Assembly (NCBI RefSeq): GCF_006715565.1
Contig: NZ_VFNL01000001.1
Span: forward strand, 1-64,000
Reading direction: 5' to 3'
DNA: 64,000 nt
Origin: Microbacterium sp. SLBN-154
Lineage (GTDB): Bacteria; Actinomycetota; Actinomycetes; Actinomycetales; Microbacteriaceae
Shown here: piece after piece, positions 1-8,890 of the stretch
How the letters are laid out: every line of letters starts with the position of its first letter
Position numbering within the stretch: position 1 is the first letter of the stretch
Program-made: the position numbers and the translations under genes
The notes under the pieces: model-generated
What the model was told of the DNA's origin: nothing
The model's database searches: none
The model's input: the letters and a program-made list of their open reading frames with translations, nothing else

Positions 1-2
1 AG

Positions 3-935
3 ACGACCGTCGTCCGCGAGCGTCACGAAGTCGACCGGCCGCCGACTCCCCAGGAGGCCACCGCCCTCCTCGCGGCACGACTGGAGGCGTGGCGCGAAGG
101 CGTGCTCGCCGATGCCGCGATCGCGGGGATCGGCCTGGCCGTCCCGGGCCTCGTCCGCGCCTCCGACGGACTGGTCCGCGACGCCCCCCACCTGCACTGG
201 CGCGATGTCCCCCTCGGCGACCTCGTCGCCGAGGCGACGGGCCTGCTCACCCGGGTCGCCAACGACGCCAGCCTCGGGGCGATGGCCGAGCACCTCTTCG
301 GCGCCGCCCGCGGGGTCGACGACGTCGTCTACCTCAACGGCGGCGCGAGCGGCATCGGCGGCGGACTCATCGTCGGCGGGGTCGCCGTCGGAGGCTCCGG
401 CGGATACGCGGGCGAGTTCGGTCAGAACCGTCCGGGTATCGCCGACGGAGCAGACCGGCTCGCCGCCGACGGCGTCCTCGAGGACGAGGTCAGCAGATCG
501 CGGCTCCTCGCGGCCGTCGGGCTCGATTCCGCCGACGAGCCGACACTCGCCTCCGCGCTCGCCGATCCGCCCGATCCCGGCAGCCGCGCCGCCGTCTCCG
601 CCGAGGTCGAGCGGCAGCGCCGCATCCTGTCCACCGCTCTCGCCAACGCCGTGAACGTCCTGAATCCCTCCGTGGTCGTGCTCGGCGGGTTCCTGGCGAC
701 CATCGCCGACGTGGACGTCGACGACCTTCTCGCGCGCGTGCGCGCCCAGGCGATGCCGGCCGCGACGGAAGACCTGCAGCTGCGCCTGGCCTCGCTCGCC
801 GAGGATCGGCTGCTCATCGGCGCGGCCGAGGTCGTCTTCGACGGGCTCCTGGCCGATCCTTCGAGCGTTCCCGAGCTCCCCGAGCCCGCCGCTTTCGGCG
901 CCGAGGTCACCGCGGCGGCGCCGTCGTCCCCCTGA
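3..935 (+). CDS. ROK family protein, C-terminal part (cut by left edge)
   Basis: The open frame runs in from the left edge and stops at 935, so the N-terminus (and any winged-helix domain) is not visible. Visible signs of the ROK family (sugar kinases and sugar-responsive repressors) are a glycine-rich GIGGGLIVGG segment, a GYAGEFG motif where ROK proteins have GxxGExGH, and NVLNPSVVVLGG near the C-terminus. The usual zinc ligands (H of GEIGH and the CxCGxxGCxE cysteines) are absent: the segment after GEFG reads QNRPGIADGADRL. The gene converges on the lacI-type gene and overlaps it by 29 bp. Kinase versus repressor cannot be decided from this fragment; proximity to a sugar ABC operon suits either. 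Confidence 0.8.
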   Translation, partial: TTVVRERHEVDRPPTPQEATALLAARLEAWREGVLADAAIAGIGLAVPGLVRASDGLVRDAPHLHWRDVPLGDLVAEATGLLTRVANDASLGAMAEHLFGAARGVDDVVYLNGGASGIGGGLIVGGVAVGGSGGYAGEFGQNRPGIADGADRLAADGVLEDEVSRSRLLAAVGLDSADEPTLASALADPPDPGSRAAVSAEVERQRRILSTALANAVNVLNPSVVVLGGFLATIADVDVDDLLARVRAQAMPAATEDLQLRLASLAEDRLLIGAAEVVFDGLLADPSSVPELPEPAAFGAEVTAAAPSSP

Positions 936-1905
936 CCACCAACCGCGTCGCGAGCCCCACGTGCGTGGCGTCGAGCGTCTCGCCGTTCATCAGCGCGACG
1001 AGCATGCCGGCGGCGGTCGCGCCGAGTCCCTGCATCGGCTGGCGCACGGTCGTCAGCGACACCGGTCCCTGCGTCGCGTCGGGGATGTCGTCGAAGCCGA
1101 TCACCGACAGGTCGTCGGGGATCCGCAGTCCCATCCCGGCGGCGACGTCGATGACGCCGAGGGCGGACAGGTCGTTCGCCGCGAAGACGGCGGTCGGCGG
1201 GCGGTCCTGGCCGAGAAGGCCGCGTGCCTGCTCGCGCACGACGTCGGGCTGATACATCCCGACCCGCACCAGCGACGGGTCGTAGGCCACCCCGGCATCC
1301 GACAGCGCACGACGGTACCCGGCATCCCGCAGGATGGATGACCGGAGATCGGGGCGACCGGCGATGAAGCCGATCCGCCGGTGGCCGAGTTCGAGCAGGT
1401 ACCGGGTGGCCTCGCGGGCACCCGCGAAGCTGTCGGATTCGACCGTCGGCAGGTCGGCTCGACCGGTGTGGGGGTCGACGGCGACGATCGGCACCTCGGC
1501 GCTCGCGCCGACCACGGTAGGGGTGACCATGATGACCCCGTCGATGAGGGTTCCGCTCAGCCGGCTGAGGGAGCGGCGCTCCCACCCTTCGCCGTTCTGC
1601 TGACGCGAACCGCTGTAGGCCAGGAGGTCGTAGTGCGAGTCGCGAAGGGCTCGCCCCACGCCCTTCATGATCTCGGCGCTGAACGGCTCGAAGTCGGCCA
1701 CGAGCACCCCGATCACGCCGGTCCTGCGTGATCGCATGCTCGAGGCGACCAGGCTCGACTCGTAGCCGAGCTCGGCGACGACCTGCAGGACGCGCTCGAC
1801 GGTGTCGGGGGCGACGCCGTAGCGACCGTTCACGGCTTTCGACACCGTCGCCGCCGAGACGCCCGCCGCGCGGGCGACGTCGGTGATGGTCGGACGGGAT
1901 CCCAT
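907..1905 (-). CDS. LacI family transcriptional repressor
   Basis: A 332-aa protein of normal LacI length. Residues 6-40 form the LacI helix-turn-helix (TITDVARAAGVSAATVSKAV), followed by a periplasmic-binding-protein-like effector domain (TGVIGVLVADFEPF; GFDDIPDA near residue 250). It is divergent from the sugar ABC operon, so it most likely represses that operon and itself, with release by a sugar from the imported glycoside. The ATG at 1905 has no ribosome site but has TAGCAT exactly 6 nt upstream, which fits a leaderless transcript. The dyad at 1932-1943 overlaps its predicted -35. The inducer cannot be named from sequence. Confidence 0.93.
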   Translation of the reverse strand: MGSRPTITDVARAAGVSAATVSKAVNGRYGVAPDTVERVLQVVAELGYESSLVASSMRSRRTGVIGVLVADFEPFSAEIMKGVGRALRDSHYDLLAYSGSRQQNGEGWERRSLSRLSGTLIDGVIMVTPTVVGASAEVPIVAVDPHTGRADLPTVESDSFAGAREATRYLLELGHRRIGFIAGRPDLRSSILRDAGYRRALSDAGVAYDPSLVRVGMYQPDVVREQARGLLGQDRPPTAVFAANDLSALGVIDVAAGMGLRIPDDLSVIGFDDIPDATQGPVSLTTVRQPMQGLGATAAGMLVALMNGETLDATHVGLATRLVVRGTTAPPR

Positions 1906-1931
1906 GGGGGGATGCTAGCGCCATTGAAACT

Positions 1932-1951
1932 GTTTTCGAAAACGTTTGACA
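1932..1951. promoter_or_regulatory. LacI-type operator and sugar operon promoter
   Basis: GTTTTCGAAAAC at 1932-1943 is a perfect 12-bp CG-centred palindrome, and an overlapping shorter palindrome AAACGTTT lies at 1940-1947. A TTGACA -35 box for the rightward operon is at 1946-1951; the best -10 at 17-bp spacing is a weak AAGACT at 1969-1974. On the minus strand the predicted lacI -10 (TAGCAT) is at 1917-1912. The palindrome lies between the two promoters, as expected for a shared, autoregulated LacI operator. Confidence 0.7.
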
Positions 1952-2063
1952 CTTTTCCTTCCGTTACGAAGACTGGACGCCGTCCGGGTCCCGACAGCAG
2001 CCCGGATTTCGCAGCACCTCGAGGACCGAGAGTGCACCTCAAGGAAGAGAACAGGTGAATCAC

Positions 2064-3353
2064 ATGAAAGCCAGCAGAATCACAGCGGGCGCAGTGTCAC
2101 TGCTCGCCGGCGCGCTCGTGTTGAGCGCATGCGCCGGTGGAGGCGGAGGCGAGTCCGCTGACGGCAGCGTGCAGATGACCCTCTGGCAGAACTCCACCAC
2201 CGGCCCCGGCCAGGAGTTCTGGGCGAACGCCATCGAGGCGTTCGAGGAGGAGAACCCCGGCGTCACCATCGAGATGCAGTCGGTGCAGAACGAAGACCTC
2301 GACGGTCTGCTGCAGACGGCGCTGAACGCCGGCGACCCGCCGGACATCTTCCTCCAGCGCGGCGGCGGCAAGCTCGCCGACATGGTCAACGCCGGCCAGC
2401 TGAAGGACCTCACCGATCTGATCTCCGACGACGTCCGCGCCGAGATTCCCGAGGGCGCGTTCGCCGCCGAGACCTACCAGGACTCGGTGTGGGCGATGCC
2501 GCTCTCCGTTCTGCCCGGTGGCTTCTTCTACAGCGAAGACGCGTTCGCCGCGGCCGGGATCGAGGAGACCCCCACCTCGATCGACGAGCTCGAATCGGCC
2601 GTCGAGGCGCTCAAGGAGACCGGCATCGCGCCGATCGCCCTCGGTGCCCAGGACGCGTGGCCGGCCGCTCACTGGTACTACTTCTTCGCCCTCCGCGAGT
2701 GCAGCCCCGAGGTGATCGAAGAGACCGGCGACTCGAAGGACTTCAGCGACGAGTGCTGGACGCGCGCCGCCGAGAACCTCCAGGACTTCGCCTCGATCGA
2801 GCCCTTCAACGAAGGCTTCCTCACCACGCCCGCCCAGCAGGGCGCCGGCTCGTCGGCGGGCCTCGTGGCCAACCGTCAGGCCGCGATGGAGCTCATGGGC
2901 GCCTGGAACCCGGGTGTCATCGCCTCGCTCACGCCGGACGAGCAGCCGCTGCCCGACCTGGCGTGGTTCCCGTTCCCCGAGATCGAGGGTGGCGAGGGCG
3001 AGCCCGGATCGATGATGGGCGGTGTGGACGGCTACTCCTGCGCCGAGCAGGCTCCCGACGAGTGCGCCGACTTCCTGAACTTCGTCGCCAGCGCCGACCA
3101 GCAGAAGCTGTACTACGAGGCCTTCCAGTCGCCGCCGGTCAACACCGTCGCCCAGGAAGAGGTCACCGAGCCCTACCTGCTGTCGATCCTCGAGGCCTAC
3201 AACAACGCCCCGTTCGCGTCGCAGTGGCTCGACACCGTCCTCGGTCAGAACGTCGGCAACGCGCTGAACGTCGCGGTCGTCGACATGCTCGCGGGCAACA
3301 GCGACCCCGAGCAGTTCATCCAGTCGGTCAACACGGCGGGTGCGCAGGGCTGA
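2064..3353 (+). CDS. Sugar ABC transporter substrate-binding lipoprotein
   Basis: A 429-aa extracytoplasmic solute-binding protein of the CUT1 (carbohydrate uptake 1) type. The N-terminus is a lipoprotein signal: positive MKASR, hydrophobic core, lipobox LSAC with the lipidated Cys near residue 22, then a Gly-rich linker. The mature part shows the usual MTLWQNSTTGPGQEFW start and ALNAGDPPDIF segment. I chose ATG 2064 because AGGTGA lies 5 nt upstream; a GTG at 2055 is an alternative. It is the first gene of an operon with two permeases and a GH3 hydrolase, so the ligand is probably an oligosaccharide or glycoside. No ATPase gene is in the operon; a shared MsiK-type ATPase elsewhere is the usual actinobacterial solution. 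Confidence 0.93.
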   Translation: MKASRITAGAVSLLAGALVLSACAGGGGGESADGSVQMTLWQNSTTGPGQEFWANAIEAFEEENPGVTIEMQSVQNEDLDGLLQTALNAGDPPDIFLQRGGGKLADMVNAGQLKDLTDLISDDVRAEIPEGAFAAETYQDSVWAMPLSVLPGGFFYSEDAFAAAGIEETPTSIDELESAVEALKETGIAPIALGAQDAWPAAHWYYFFALRECSPEVIEETGDSKDFSDECWTRAAENLQDFASIEPFNEGFLTTPAQQGAGSSAGLVANRQAAMELMGAWNPGVIASLTPDEQPLPDLAWFPFPEIEGGEGEPGSMMGGVDGYSCAEQAPDECADFLNFVASADQQKLYYEAFQSPPVNTVAQEEVTEPYLLSILEAYNNAPFASQWLDTVLGQNVGNALNVAVVDMLAGNSDPEQFIQSVNTAGAQG

Positions 3354-3354
3354 C

Positions 3355-4368
3355 ATGACCGTTCGCGAGATGTCCACCACGGACTCCGATCTCGCGCAGC
3401 ACGACGGGGGCGGCGCCACGCCGCCCCCGTCCGTGCGGCGGGACAAGGGTCGTCCGCGCAGCCTGGGCTGGTCCGGCCGGCTCGAAGTCCTCCTCATGGT
3501 GGGCCCCGCCGTCGCCTTCTTCGTCGGCTTCGTCATCCTCCCCGTGGTGATGGCGGCCTACTACGGATTCTTCCGCTGGTCGGGGTTCGGCCCCGCCACC
3601 GACTTCGTCGGCCTGCAGAACTACTTCGTCATCTTCAGTGACCCGAACTTCCAGGCGGCGCTCGGGCACAACGCCTTCATCGTCGTCGCCTCCCTGGTGA
3701 TGCAGGGCCCGGTGGCACTGCTGCTGGCGCTGCTGCTGAACCGCAAGATGCGCGGTCAGTCCGTCATCCGGGTGCTGATCTTCGTCCCCTACGTCATCGC
3801 CGAGGTCGTGGTCGGCACCGGCTTCAGCCTCCTGCTGGCCACGCGCGGGGCGCTGAACGGCTTCCTGGAGAACGCCGGGCTCGGGTTCCTCGCGGCGGAC
3901 TGGCTCTCCGACCCGGCGATCGCGATCTGGACCCTGATGGCGATCCTCACCTGGAAGTACGTCGGCTTCGCCGTCATCCTCTTCCTCGCGGGTCTGCAGT
4001 CGATTCCGGAAGAGCTGTACGAGGCCGCCGCGATCGACGGGGCGTCGTACTGGCAGATCCAGCGGCGGATCACCCTGCCGCTGCTCGGACCCACCGTCCG
4101 CATCTGGGCGTTCCTGTCGATCATCGGCGCGCTGCAGCTGTTCGACCTCGTCTACATCATCTGGGGTCAGTACGTCGCGTCGGTCGCCGGCACCAACACC
4201 ATGGCCATCTACATGGTCGCCACGGGCCGCAACGCCGGGAACTTCGGCTACGGCAACGCCGTCGCCGTCGTCATCTTCCTCATCTCGCTGGCCGTCGCCC
4301 TGGTCTATCAGCGCTACGTGCTGCGACGCGACACCGCCGGCGCGATCACCGAAAGGGGTGCCGGATGA
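3355..4368 (+). CDS. Sugar ABC transporter permease (MalF-like)
   Basis: A 337-aa inner-membrane permease with about six hydrophobic helices after a 45-residue polar N-terminal tail. The EAA loop that contacts the ATPase is visible as EELYEAAAIDGASYWQIQRR before the last helices. ATG 3355 starts 1 nt after the TGA of the binding protein, so translation is coupled; ATG 3370 is an alternative. It pairs with the next permease (4-bp overlap) to form the channel of a CUT1 importer. Confidence 0.92.
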   Translation: MTVREMSTTDSDLAQHDGGGATPPPSVRRDKGRPRSLGWSGRLEVLLMVGPAVAFFVGFVILPVVMAAYYGFFRWSGFGPATDFVGLQNYFVIFSDPNFQAALGHNAFIVVASLVMQGPVALLLALLLNRKMRGQSVIRVLIFVPYVIAEVVVGTGFSLLLATRGALNGFLENAGLGFLAADWLSDPAIAIWTLMAILTWKYVGFAVILFLAGLQSIPEELYEAAAIDGASYWQIQRRITLPLLGPTVRIWAFLSIIGALQLFDLVYIIWGQYVASVAGTNTMAIYMVATGRNAGNFGYGNAVAVVIFLISLAVALVYQRYVLRRDTAGAITERGAG

Positions 4369-5246
4369 GCACCATGACCATCACCACCCGCGTCGCCGGG
4401 CGACGCAGCAAGGGTGCGCCGGCGAAGAAGCTTCCCTGGGGCCCGCCGAGCGTCTACTTCATCGCCCTCGTCGTGATCGGGATGATGCTCGGCCCGGTGC
4501 TGTACATCATCATCGGAGGGTTCCGCAGCAACTCCGAGATCACCGTCAACCCGGCGGGGCTTCCCACCGAGTGGCGCTGGGAGAACTACGCCAGCGTCCT
4601 GGCGGCCCCGCAGTTCTGGACGCAGGTGGGCAACTCCACCCTCGTGGGGCTGGCGACCACCTTCGGGGCGGTCGCGCTCGGGCTCATGGCCAGCTACGTG
4701 ATCGCCCGATACAGCTTCCGCGGCCGCGGCGCGCTCTACGCCCTGTTCGCGGCAGGGCTGATGTTCCCCATCACCGTCGCGATCACGCCTCTCTACATCG
4801 TGATCCGCAACCTCGGCCTGATGAACAGCCTTCCGGGCGTCATCCTGCCCCAGATCGCGTTCGCGCTCCCGGTGACGATCATCATCCTGGTGCCGTTCCT
4901 GCGTGCCATCCCCGACGAGATCCAGGAAGCCGCCTACATCGACGGATGCGGGCGACTGTCGTTCTTCTGGCGGATGGTGCTGCCGCTGTCGATCCCCGGC
5001 GTCATCACGGTGGCGATCCTGGCGTTCATCGGCAGCTGGAACGCTTATCTGCTCCCCCTGTTCATCCTGAACAACGAGGCGGCCTTCACCCTCCCCCTGG
5101 GTGTACAGCAGTTCTCCTCGCAGTACTCGGTCGACACCGCACGGGTGCTGGCGTTCACGTCCCTGTCGATGCTCCCCGCGCTGATCTTCTTCAGCCTGTT
5201 CGAGCGTCGCATCGTCGGCGGCCTGACCGGCGCCGTCAAGGGCTGA
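4365..5246 (+). CDS. Sugar ABC transporter permease (MalG-like)
   Basis: A 293-aa permease with six predicted membrane segments and an EAA loop (DEIQEAAYIDGCGRLSFFWR). The start codon overlaps the stop of the upstream permease as ATGA. It completes the membrane part of the CUT1 importer and is followed 38 nt later by the GH3 hydrolase, which presumably acts on the imported sugar. Confidence 0.92.
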   Translation: MSTMTITTRVAGRRSKGAPAKKLPWGPPSVYFIALVVIGMMLGPVLYIIIGGFRSNSEITVNPAGLPTEWRWENYASVLAAPQFWTQVGNSTLVGLATTFGAVALGLMASYVIARYSFRGRGALYALFAAGLMFPITVAITPLYIVIRNLGLMNSLPGVILPQIAFALPVTIIILVPFLRAIPDEIQEAAYIDGCGRLSFFWRMVLPLSIPGVITVAILAFIGSWNAYLLPLFILNNEAAFTLPLGVQQFSSQYSVDTARVLAFTSLSMLPALIFFSLFERRIVGGLTGAVKG

Positions 5247-5284
5247 CGCCTCCTCCCCTCGTCGACATCGAAGAAAGCAGCATC

Positions 5285-7618
5285 GTGACACTCCCTCCTG
5301 CCCTCTCGGCATCCGAGCGCGTCCTGGACCTCGTCCGCCGCATGACCCTTGAGGAGAAGCTCGGCCAGCTCGTCGGCTTCTGGATCGATCAGGGTGATGA
5401 GGTGGTGGCCCCGCTCGCGGGCGAGATGAAGACCTCGACCCGGTTCGAGGATGCCGTCGTGCACGGCATCGGGCACTTCACGCGGGTCTACGGCACCCGC
5501 CCGGTCGATCCCATCGCCCGGGCGGAGTGGCTGTGGAACGAGCAGCGTCGGCTGCAGCGTGAGACCCGGCTGGGCATCCCCGCGCTCGTGCACGAGGAGT
5601 GTCTCACCGGACTCGCCGCATGGCAGGCCGCGACGTTCCCCACCCCGCTCGCGTGGGGCGCGGCATTCGACCCCGACCTCGTGGCAGAGATGGGCCGCCT
5701 CATCGGCGGGTCGATGCGGGAGCTCGGCATCCACCAGGGACTCGCGCCGGTGCTCGATGTCATCCGCGACCCGCGATGGGGCCGGGTCGACGAATGCATC
5801 GCCGAAGACCCCTACGTCGTGGGCACGATCGGCACCGCGTACGTGCGGGGACTGCAGGATGCGGGGGTGCACGCCACCCTGAAGCACTTCGTCGGCTACT
5901 CCGGCTCGCAGGCCGGTCGCAACCACGCGCCCGTGCACGCGGGCCCCCGCGAGATGGCCGATGTCTTCCTGCCGCCGTTCGAGATGGCGGTGCGTGACGG
6001 CGGAGTGCGTTCGGTGATGAACTCCTACGCCGAGATCGACGGCGTGCCCGTCGCCGCCTCCTCCGAATACCTCACCGAGCTGCTGCGCGACCGGTGGGGC
6101 TTCGACGGCGTGGTCGTCGCGGACTACTTCGCGGTGGCCTTCCTCCACACCATGCACCAGATCGCCGCCGACCTCGGCGAGGCGGCGCAGCTCGCGCTCG
6201 AGGCCGGAATCGACGTCGAGCTCCCCACGCTCGACGCCTACCCCGCGCTCATCGAGCGCGTGCGCTCCGGCCTCCTCGACGAGGCGGTGATCGATCGGGC
6301 GGTGACGCGGGTCCTCACGCAGAAGGAGGAGCTGGGTCTGCTCGACGCCGATTTCGACACCCCGCCCCGGCAGATCGACCTCGACAGCCCCGCCCACCGC
6401 CGAGTGGCGCGCCGGCTCGCCGAGGAGAGCACGGTGCTGTTGACCAACGACGGGATGCTGCCGCTCGGCCCCGGCGCGCGCCGGATCGCGGTCCTCGGGC
6501 CCAACGCCGACAGCGCGGAAGCCCTCATGGGCTGCTACTCGTTCGCCAATCACGTTCTCGCGCACCACCCGGGAACGGCGATGGGTTTCGAGATCCCCAC
6601 GGTGCTCGAGGCACTGCGCACCGCGCTCCCCGACGCGCACATCTCCCACGAGCCCGGGTGCGACGTCGAGGGGGACGACCGGTCGCGGATCGCGTCGGCG
6701 GTCGATCTGGCAGCGGCGAGCGACGTCGCGGTCATCGTCGTCGGCGACCGCGCGGGCCTGTTCGGCCGCGGCACGGTCGGCGAGGGCAACGATGTGGAGT
6801 CCCTCGACCTGCCGGGCCTGCAGCGAGAGCTCGTCGAGGCGGTCGTCGCCACCGGCACCCCGGTCGTGATGGTGCTCCTCACAGGGCGCCCCTACGCCAT
6901 CGCGTGGGCGGTGGAGGGCGAGCGCTCCCCGTCCGCCGTCGTGCAGTCCTTCTTCCCCGGGGAAGAGGGCGGCGCGGCGCTCGCGGCGGTCCTCACCGGT
7001 GCGGTCAACCCGTCGGGCCGGCTGCCGGTGTCACTCCCCCGCTCGGCCGGCGCGCAGCCCTACACCTACCTGCACCCGCTCCTGGGGGGACCCTCCGATG
7101 TCACCAGCGCCGGCAATGCGCCCGTGCTGCCCTTCGGGCACGGTCTCGGCTACACCGCGTTCGCCCGCGAAGACCTCACCGCCGATCGGTCGGTGGCCGC
7201 CGGCGGGAGCTTCACGGCCACGGTCACGGTGCGCAACGCCGGCGAGCGCAGCGGCACCGACGTGGTGCAGCTGTACGCCCACGATCCGGTCGCCACGATC
7301 ACCAGGCCGCAGGCCCAGCTGCTCGCCTACCAGCGGGTGACCCTCGAGCCCGGCGAAGCGGCGACGGTCACGTTCGAGGTTCCCACCCAGCGGCTCGCTT
7401 TCAGCGGACGCGACCTCACCCGGATCGTCGAACCGGGCACGATCCACCTGTGGGTGGGAGCGTCGGTCGCCGAACGCGAGACGACGGCGACGCTCGAGAT
7501 CACCGGAGAGGTCCACCCCGTGGGGGCAGGCGATCCGCGGATCGCGACCGCCCGCATCACGCCTGCGGCGGCTTCCCACGGCAGGGTGCCGACCTCCGCG
7601 GCCGCCGCCGTCCGCTGA
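5285..7618 (+). CDS. Glycoside hydrolase family 3 (beta-glucosidase/beta-xylosidase type)
   Basis: A 777-aa cytoplasmic protein (no signal peptide). Layout follows GH3: an N-terminal TIM barrel with RWGRVDECIAEDPYV and KHFVGYSG, the catalytic nucleophile Asp in GVVVADYFAVAF (near residue 280), a second alpha/beta domain, and a C-terminal fibronectin-III-like domain (VRNAGERSGTDVVQLY). GTG 5285 is chosen because the frame upstream overlies the permease; ATG 5341 would cut into the domain. Last gene of the ABC operon, so it likely hydrolyses an imported beta-glycoside inside the cell. A second GH3 of the same subtype lies at 40242-42623. Confidence 0.92.
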   Translation: MTLPPALSASERVLDLVRRMTLEEKLGQLVGFWIDQGDEVVAPLAGEMKTSTRFEDAVVHGIGHFTRVYGTRPVDPIARAEWLWNEQRRLQRETRLGIPALVHEECLTGLAAWQAATFPTPLAWGAAFDPDLVAEMGRLIGGSMRELGIHQGLAPVLDVIRDPRWGRVDECIAEDPYVVGTIGTAYVRGLQDAGVHATLKHFVGYSGSQAGRNHAPVHAGPREMADVFLPPFEMAVRDGGVRSVMNSYAEIDGVPVAASSEYLTELLRDRWGFDGVVVADYFAVAFLHTMHQIAADLGEAAQLALEAGIDVELPTLDAYPALIERVRSGLLDEAVIDRAVTRVLTQKEELGLLDADFDTPPRQIDLDSPAHRRVARRLAEESTVLLTNDGMLPLGPGARRIAVLGPNADSAEALMGCYSFANHVLAHHPGTAMGFEIPTVLEALRTALPDAHISHEPGCDVEGDDRSRIASAVDLAAASDVAVIVVGDRAGLFGRGTVGEGNDVESLDLPGLQRELVEAVVATGTPVVMVLLTGRPYAIAWAVEGERSPSAVVQSFFPGEEGGAALAAVLTGAVNPSGRLPVSLPRSAGAQPYTYLHPLLGGPSDVTSAGNAPVLPFGHGLGYTAFAREDLTADRSVAAGGSFTATVTVRNAGERSGTDVVQLYAHDPVATITRPQAQLLAYQRVTLEPGEAATVTFEVPTQRLAFSGRDLTRIVEPGTIHLWVGASVAERETTATLEITGEVHPVGAGDPRIATARITPAAASHGRVPTSAAAAVR

Positions 7619-7670
7619 CAGGCGGAACGTCGAGGCACCCACACGCGGGCGCGCGGGTATACCTCCGACG

Positions 7671-7703
7671 CCGGGCCGTCAACCCACTGGGCTGACGGCC
7701 CGG
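7671..7703. terminator. Hairpin after the sugar operon
   Basis: CCGGGCCGTCA (7671-7681) and TGACGGCCCGG (7693-7703) form an 11-bp perfect stem with an 11-nt loop, between the GH3 stop and the next ribosome site. There is no T run, so this is a candidate factor-independent terminator or mRNA-stabilising hairpin only. Confidence 0.5.
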
Positions 7704-7736
7704 TTCGGCGCAGGGTGGAGCGTGAAGGAGGTTGTC

Positions 7737-7895
7737 ATGACTTTCGCTGCACTCCCTCTTCCTGAGGAGACACCGGGCTCCACCCCCGCGGAGCCCCTCG
7801 TCCCGACGCCGGACGAACCGACCGCTCCGAACCCGGCGGAACCGAATCCGCTCCTTCCCCCCGAGCGCTCCGCCGCACCGCTCGGGCGGGGGTGA
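7737..7895 (+). CDS. 52-aa proline-rich small protein
   Basis: The frame starts at ATG 7737, preceded by a very strong ribosome site GAAGGAGG (7724-7731) with 5-nt spacing, which argues that it is translated. The product is about one quarter proline with acidic residues (PEETPGSTPAEPLVPTPDEP), has no membrane segment and no recognisable domain, and is probably unstructured. It ends 7 nt before the DUF7882-like gene, so the two are likely co-transcribed. Function unknown. Confidence 0.6.
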   Translation: MTFAALPLPEETPGSTPAEPLVPTPDEPTAPNPAEPNPLLPPERSAAPLGRG

Positions 7896-7902
7896 CCCGC
7901 GC

Positions 7903-8256
7903 ATGGGCACCATCTTCTACGGCGGCTCGGCGACGCCCATCCACATCGAGGACCGGGCGCTGTCGCACCTGAAGGTCGTCATCGCCACGAAGCTCCGCCG
8001 CGACGAGAGTTTCACCGTCTCGTGGCGGCACCCGGATGACGAACCGACCGGGCGCAGCACGATCTGGCTGCACCCGTCGATTCCTCTGCGTTTCGTCTTC
8101 GACGAACCTGAGCAGCCGACCATCAGCCGCGCCTGGATCGACGAGCTCGTTGGCTCGGCCAACTCGAGCGGCGGCATCACGCTGATCACCGAACACATGG
8201 ACGCCTCGAACGAGAACGCCCCGGCGCACATCGCCGAGCTGCGCGCCCTCCGCTGA
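7903..8256 (+). CDS. DUF7882-like small protein (paralogue 1)
   Basis: 117 aa. Recognisable as the small Microbacteriaceae family often labelled ATP-dependent DNA ligase in databases (now DUF7882, from memory): MGTIFYGGS start, IEDRALSHLKVVIATKLRRDESF, WLHPSIPLRFVF and a Trp-containing WIDELVGSANSSGG segment. No ligase motif is present. It shares its architecture with the gene at 8499-8840, which faces it. Role unknown; soluble and single-domain. Confidence 0.75.
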   Translation: MGTIFYGGSATPIHIEDRALSHLKVVIATKLRRDESFTVSWRHPDDEPTGRSTIWLHPSIPLRFVFDEPEQPTISRAWIDELVGSANSSGGITLITEHMDASNENAPAHIAELRALR

Positions 8257-8389
8257 CACACCTGTCTGCGGCCGCCTCCCGCACGCGGGCGCCCACACCG
8301 ACCCGCGAGCCCTCGTCGCCACACGAGCCGTCAGAAAATGCGGTTCGGATGCCGCGGACGCAGCGTTCGTCGACGGGTCGCGGTCGATC

Positions 8390-8457
8390 GGGCGCGACGA
8401 GCGGCCGGGCACGACGAGCGGCCGGGCGCGACGAGCTGCGGGGCGCGACGAGCTGCG
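8390..8457. repeat. Four tandem 17-bp repeats
   Basis: Four head-to-tail 17-bp units begin at 8390, 8407, 8424 and 8441. Units 1 and 2 read GGGCGCGACGAGCGGCC with one change; units 3 and 4 are identical to each other and end in TGCG. They lie in the 242-bp gap between two convergent DUF7882-like genes. No other feature is seen in that gap. Confidence 0.8.
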
Positions 8458-8498
8458 GGGCCGTCCCCGCCCTGACGCAGGAGCGTCCGCCGCGGGAG

Positions 8499-8840
8499 TC
8501 AGCTCAGACCGCGGGGGGCCGAACCCGGGCTCGGCGGGTTCTCTTCCTCTGCCGGCTCGGGCGAGATGCTGAGGCCGTTCGGGCCGCTCGCGGCGAGCAT
8601 GAGCTCCTCGATCCAGAGGCGGTTGATGCGCGGATTCCGACTGCCGAAGAAGTGGAACTGCATCGGCACCGACGGATGCATCCAGAAGCTGCGCCGTCCG
8701 CTGCCGTCGCCGATCTCGACGTCGAACATGAACGACTCCGACCGGCGCAGCTTGTTCATCACGACGATCCGGAGGTGAGCGAGCGTCCGGTCTTCGATGT
8801 CAACGGAGTTCGCCATCGTGTCGTAGATGAACCTACCCAT
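8499..8840 (-). CDS. DUF7882-like small protein (paralogue 2)
   Basis: 113 aa, clearly homologous to the 7903-8256 product: MGRFIYD start, VDIEDRTLAHLRIVVMNKLRRSESF, FWMHPSVPMQFHFFG, RINRLWIEELMLAASGPNG. It diverges more in the middle (DVEIGDGSGRR instead of SWRHPDDEPTGR). Same family, unknown function. The convergent arrangement with its paralogue suggests an inverted duplication that has since drifted. Confidence 0.75.
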   Translation of the reverse strand: MGRFIYDTMANSVDIEDRTLAHLRIVVMNKLRRSESFMFDVEIGDGSGRRSFWMHPSVPMQFHFFGSRNPRINRLWIEELMLAASGPNGLSISPEPAEEENPPSPGSAPRGLS

Positions 8841-8890
8841 GATCAGATCCTAGTCAGTCCGGTGCCCGCAGCGGCGTCGACCACCCGCCG

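Noticed and set aside
4358..5284. N-terminal extension of the GH3 frame across the second permease
   Set aside because: The extended part overlies a conserved permease in another frame and has no similarity to GH3; GTG 5285 begins just before the conserved domain.
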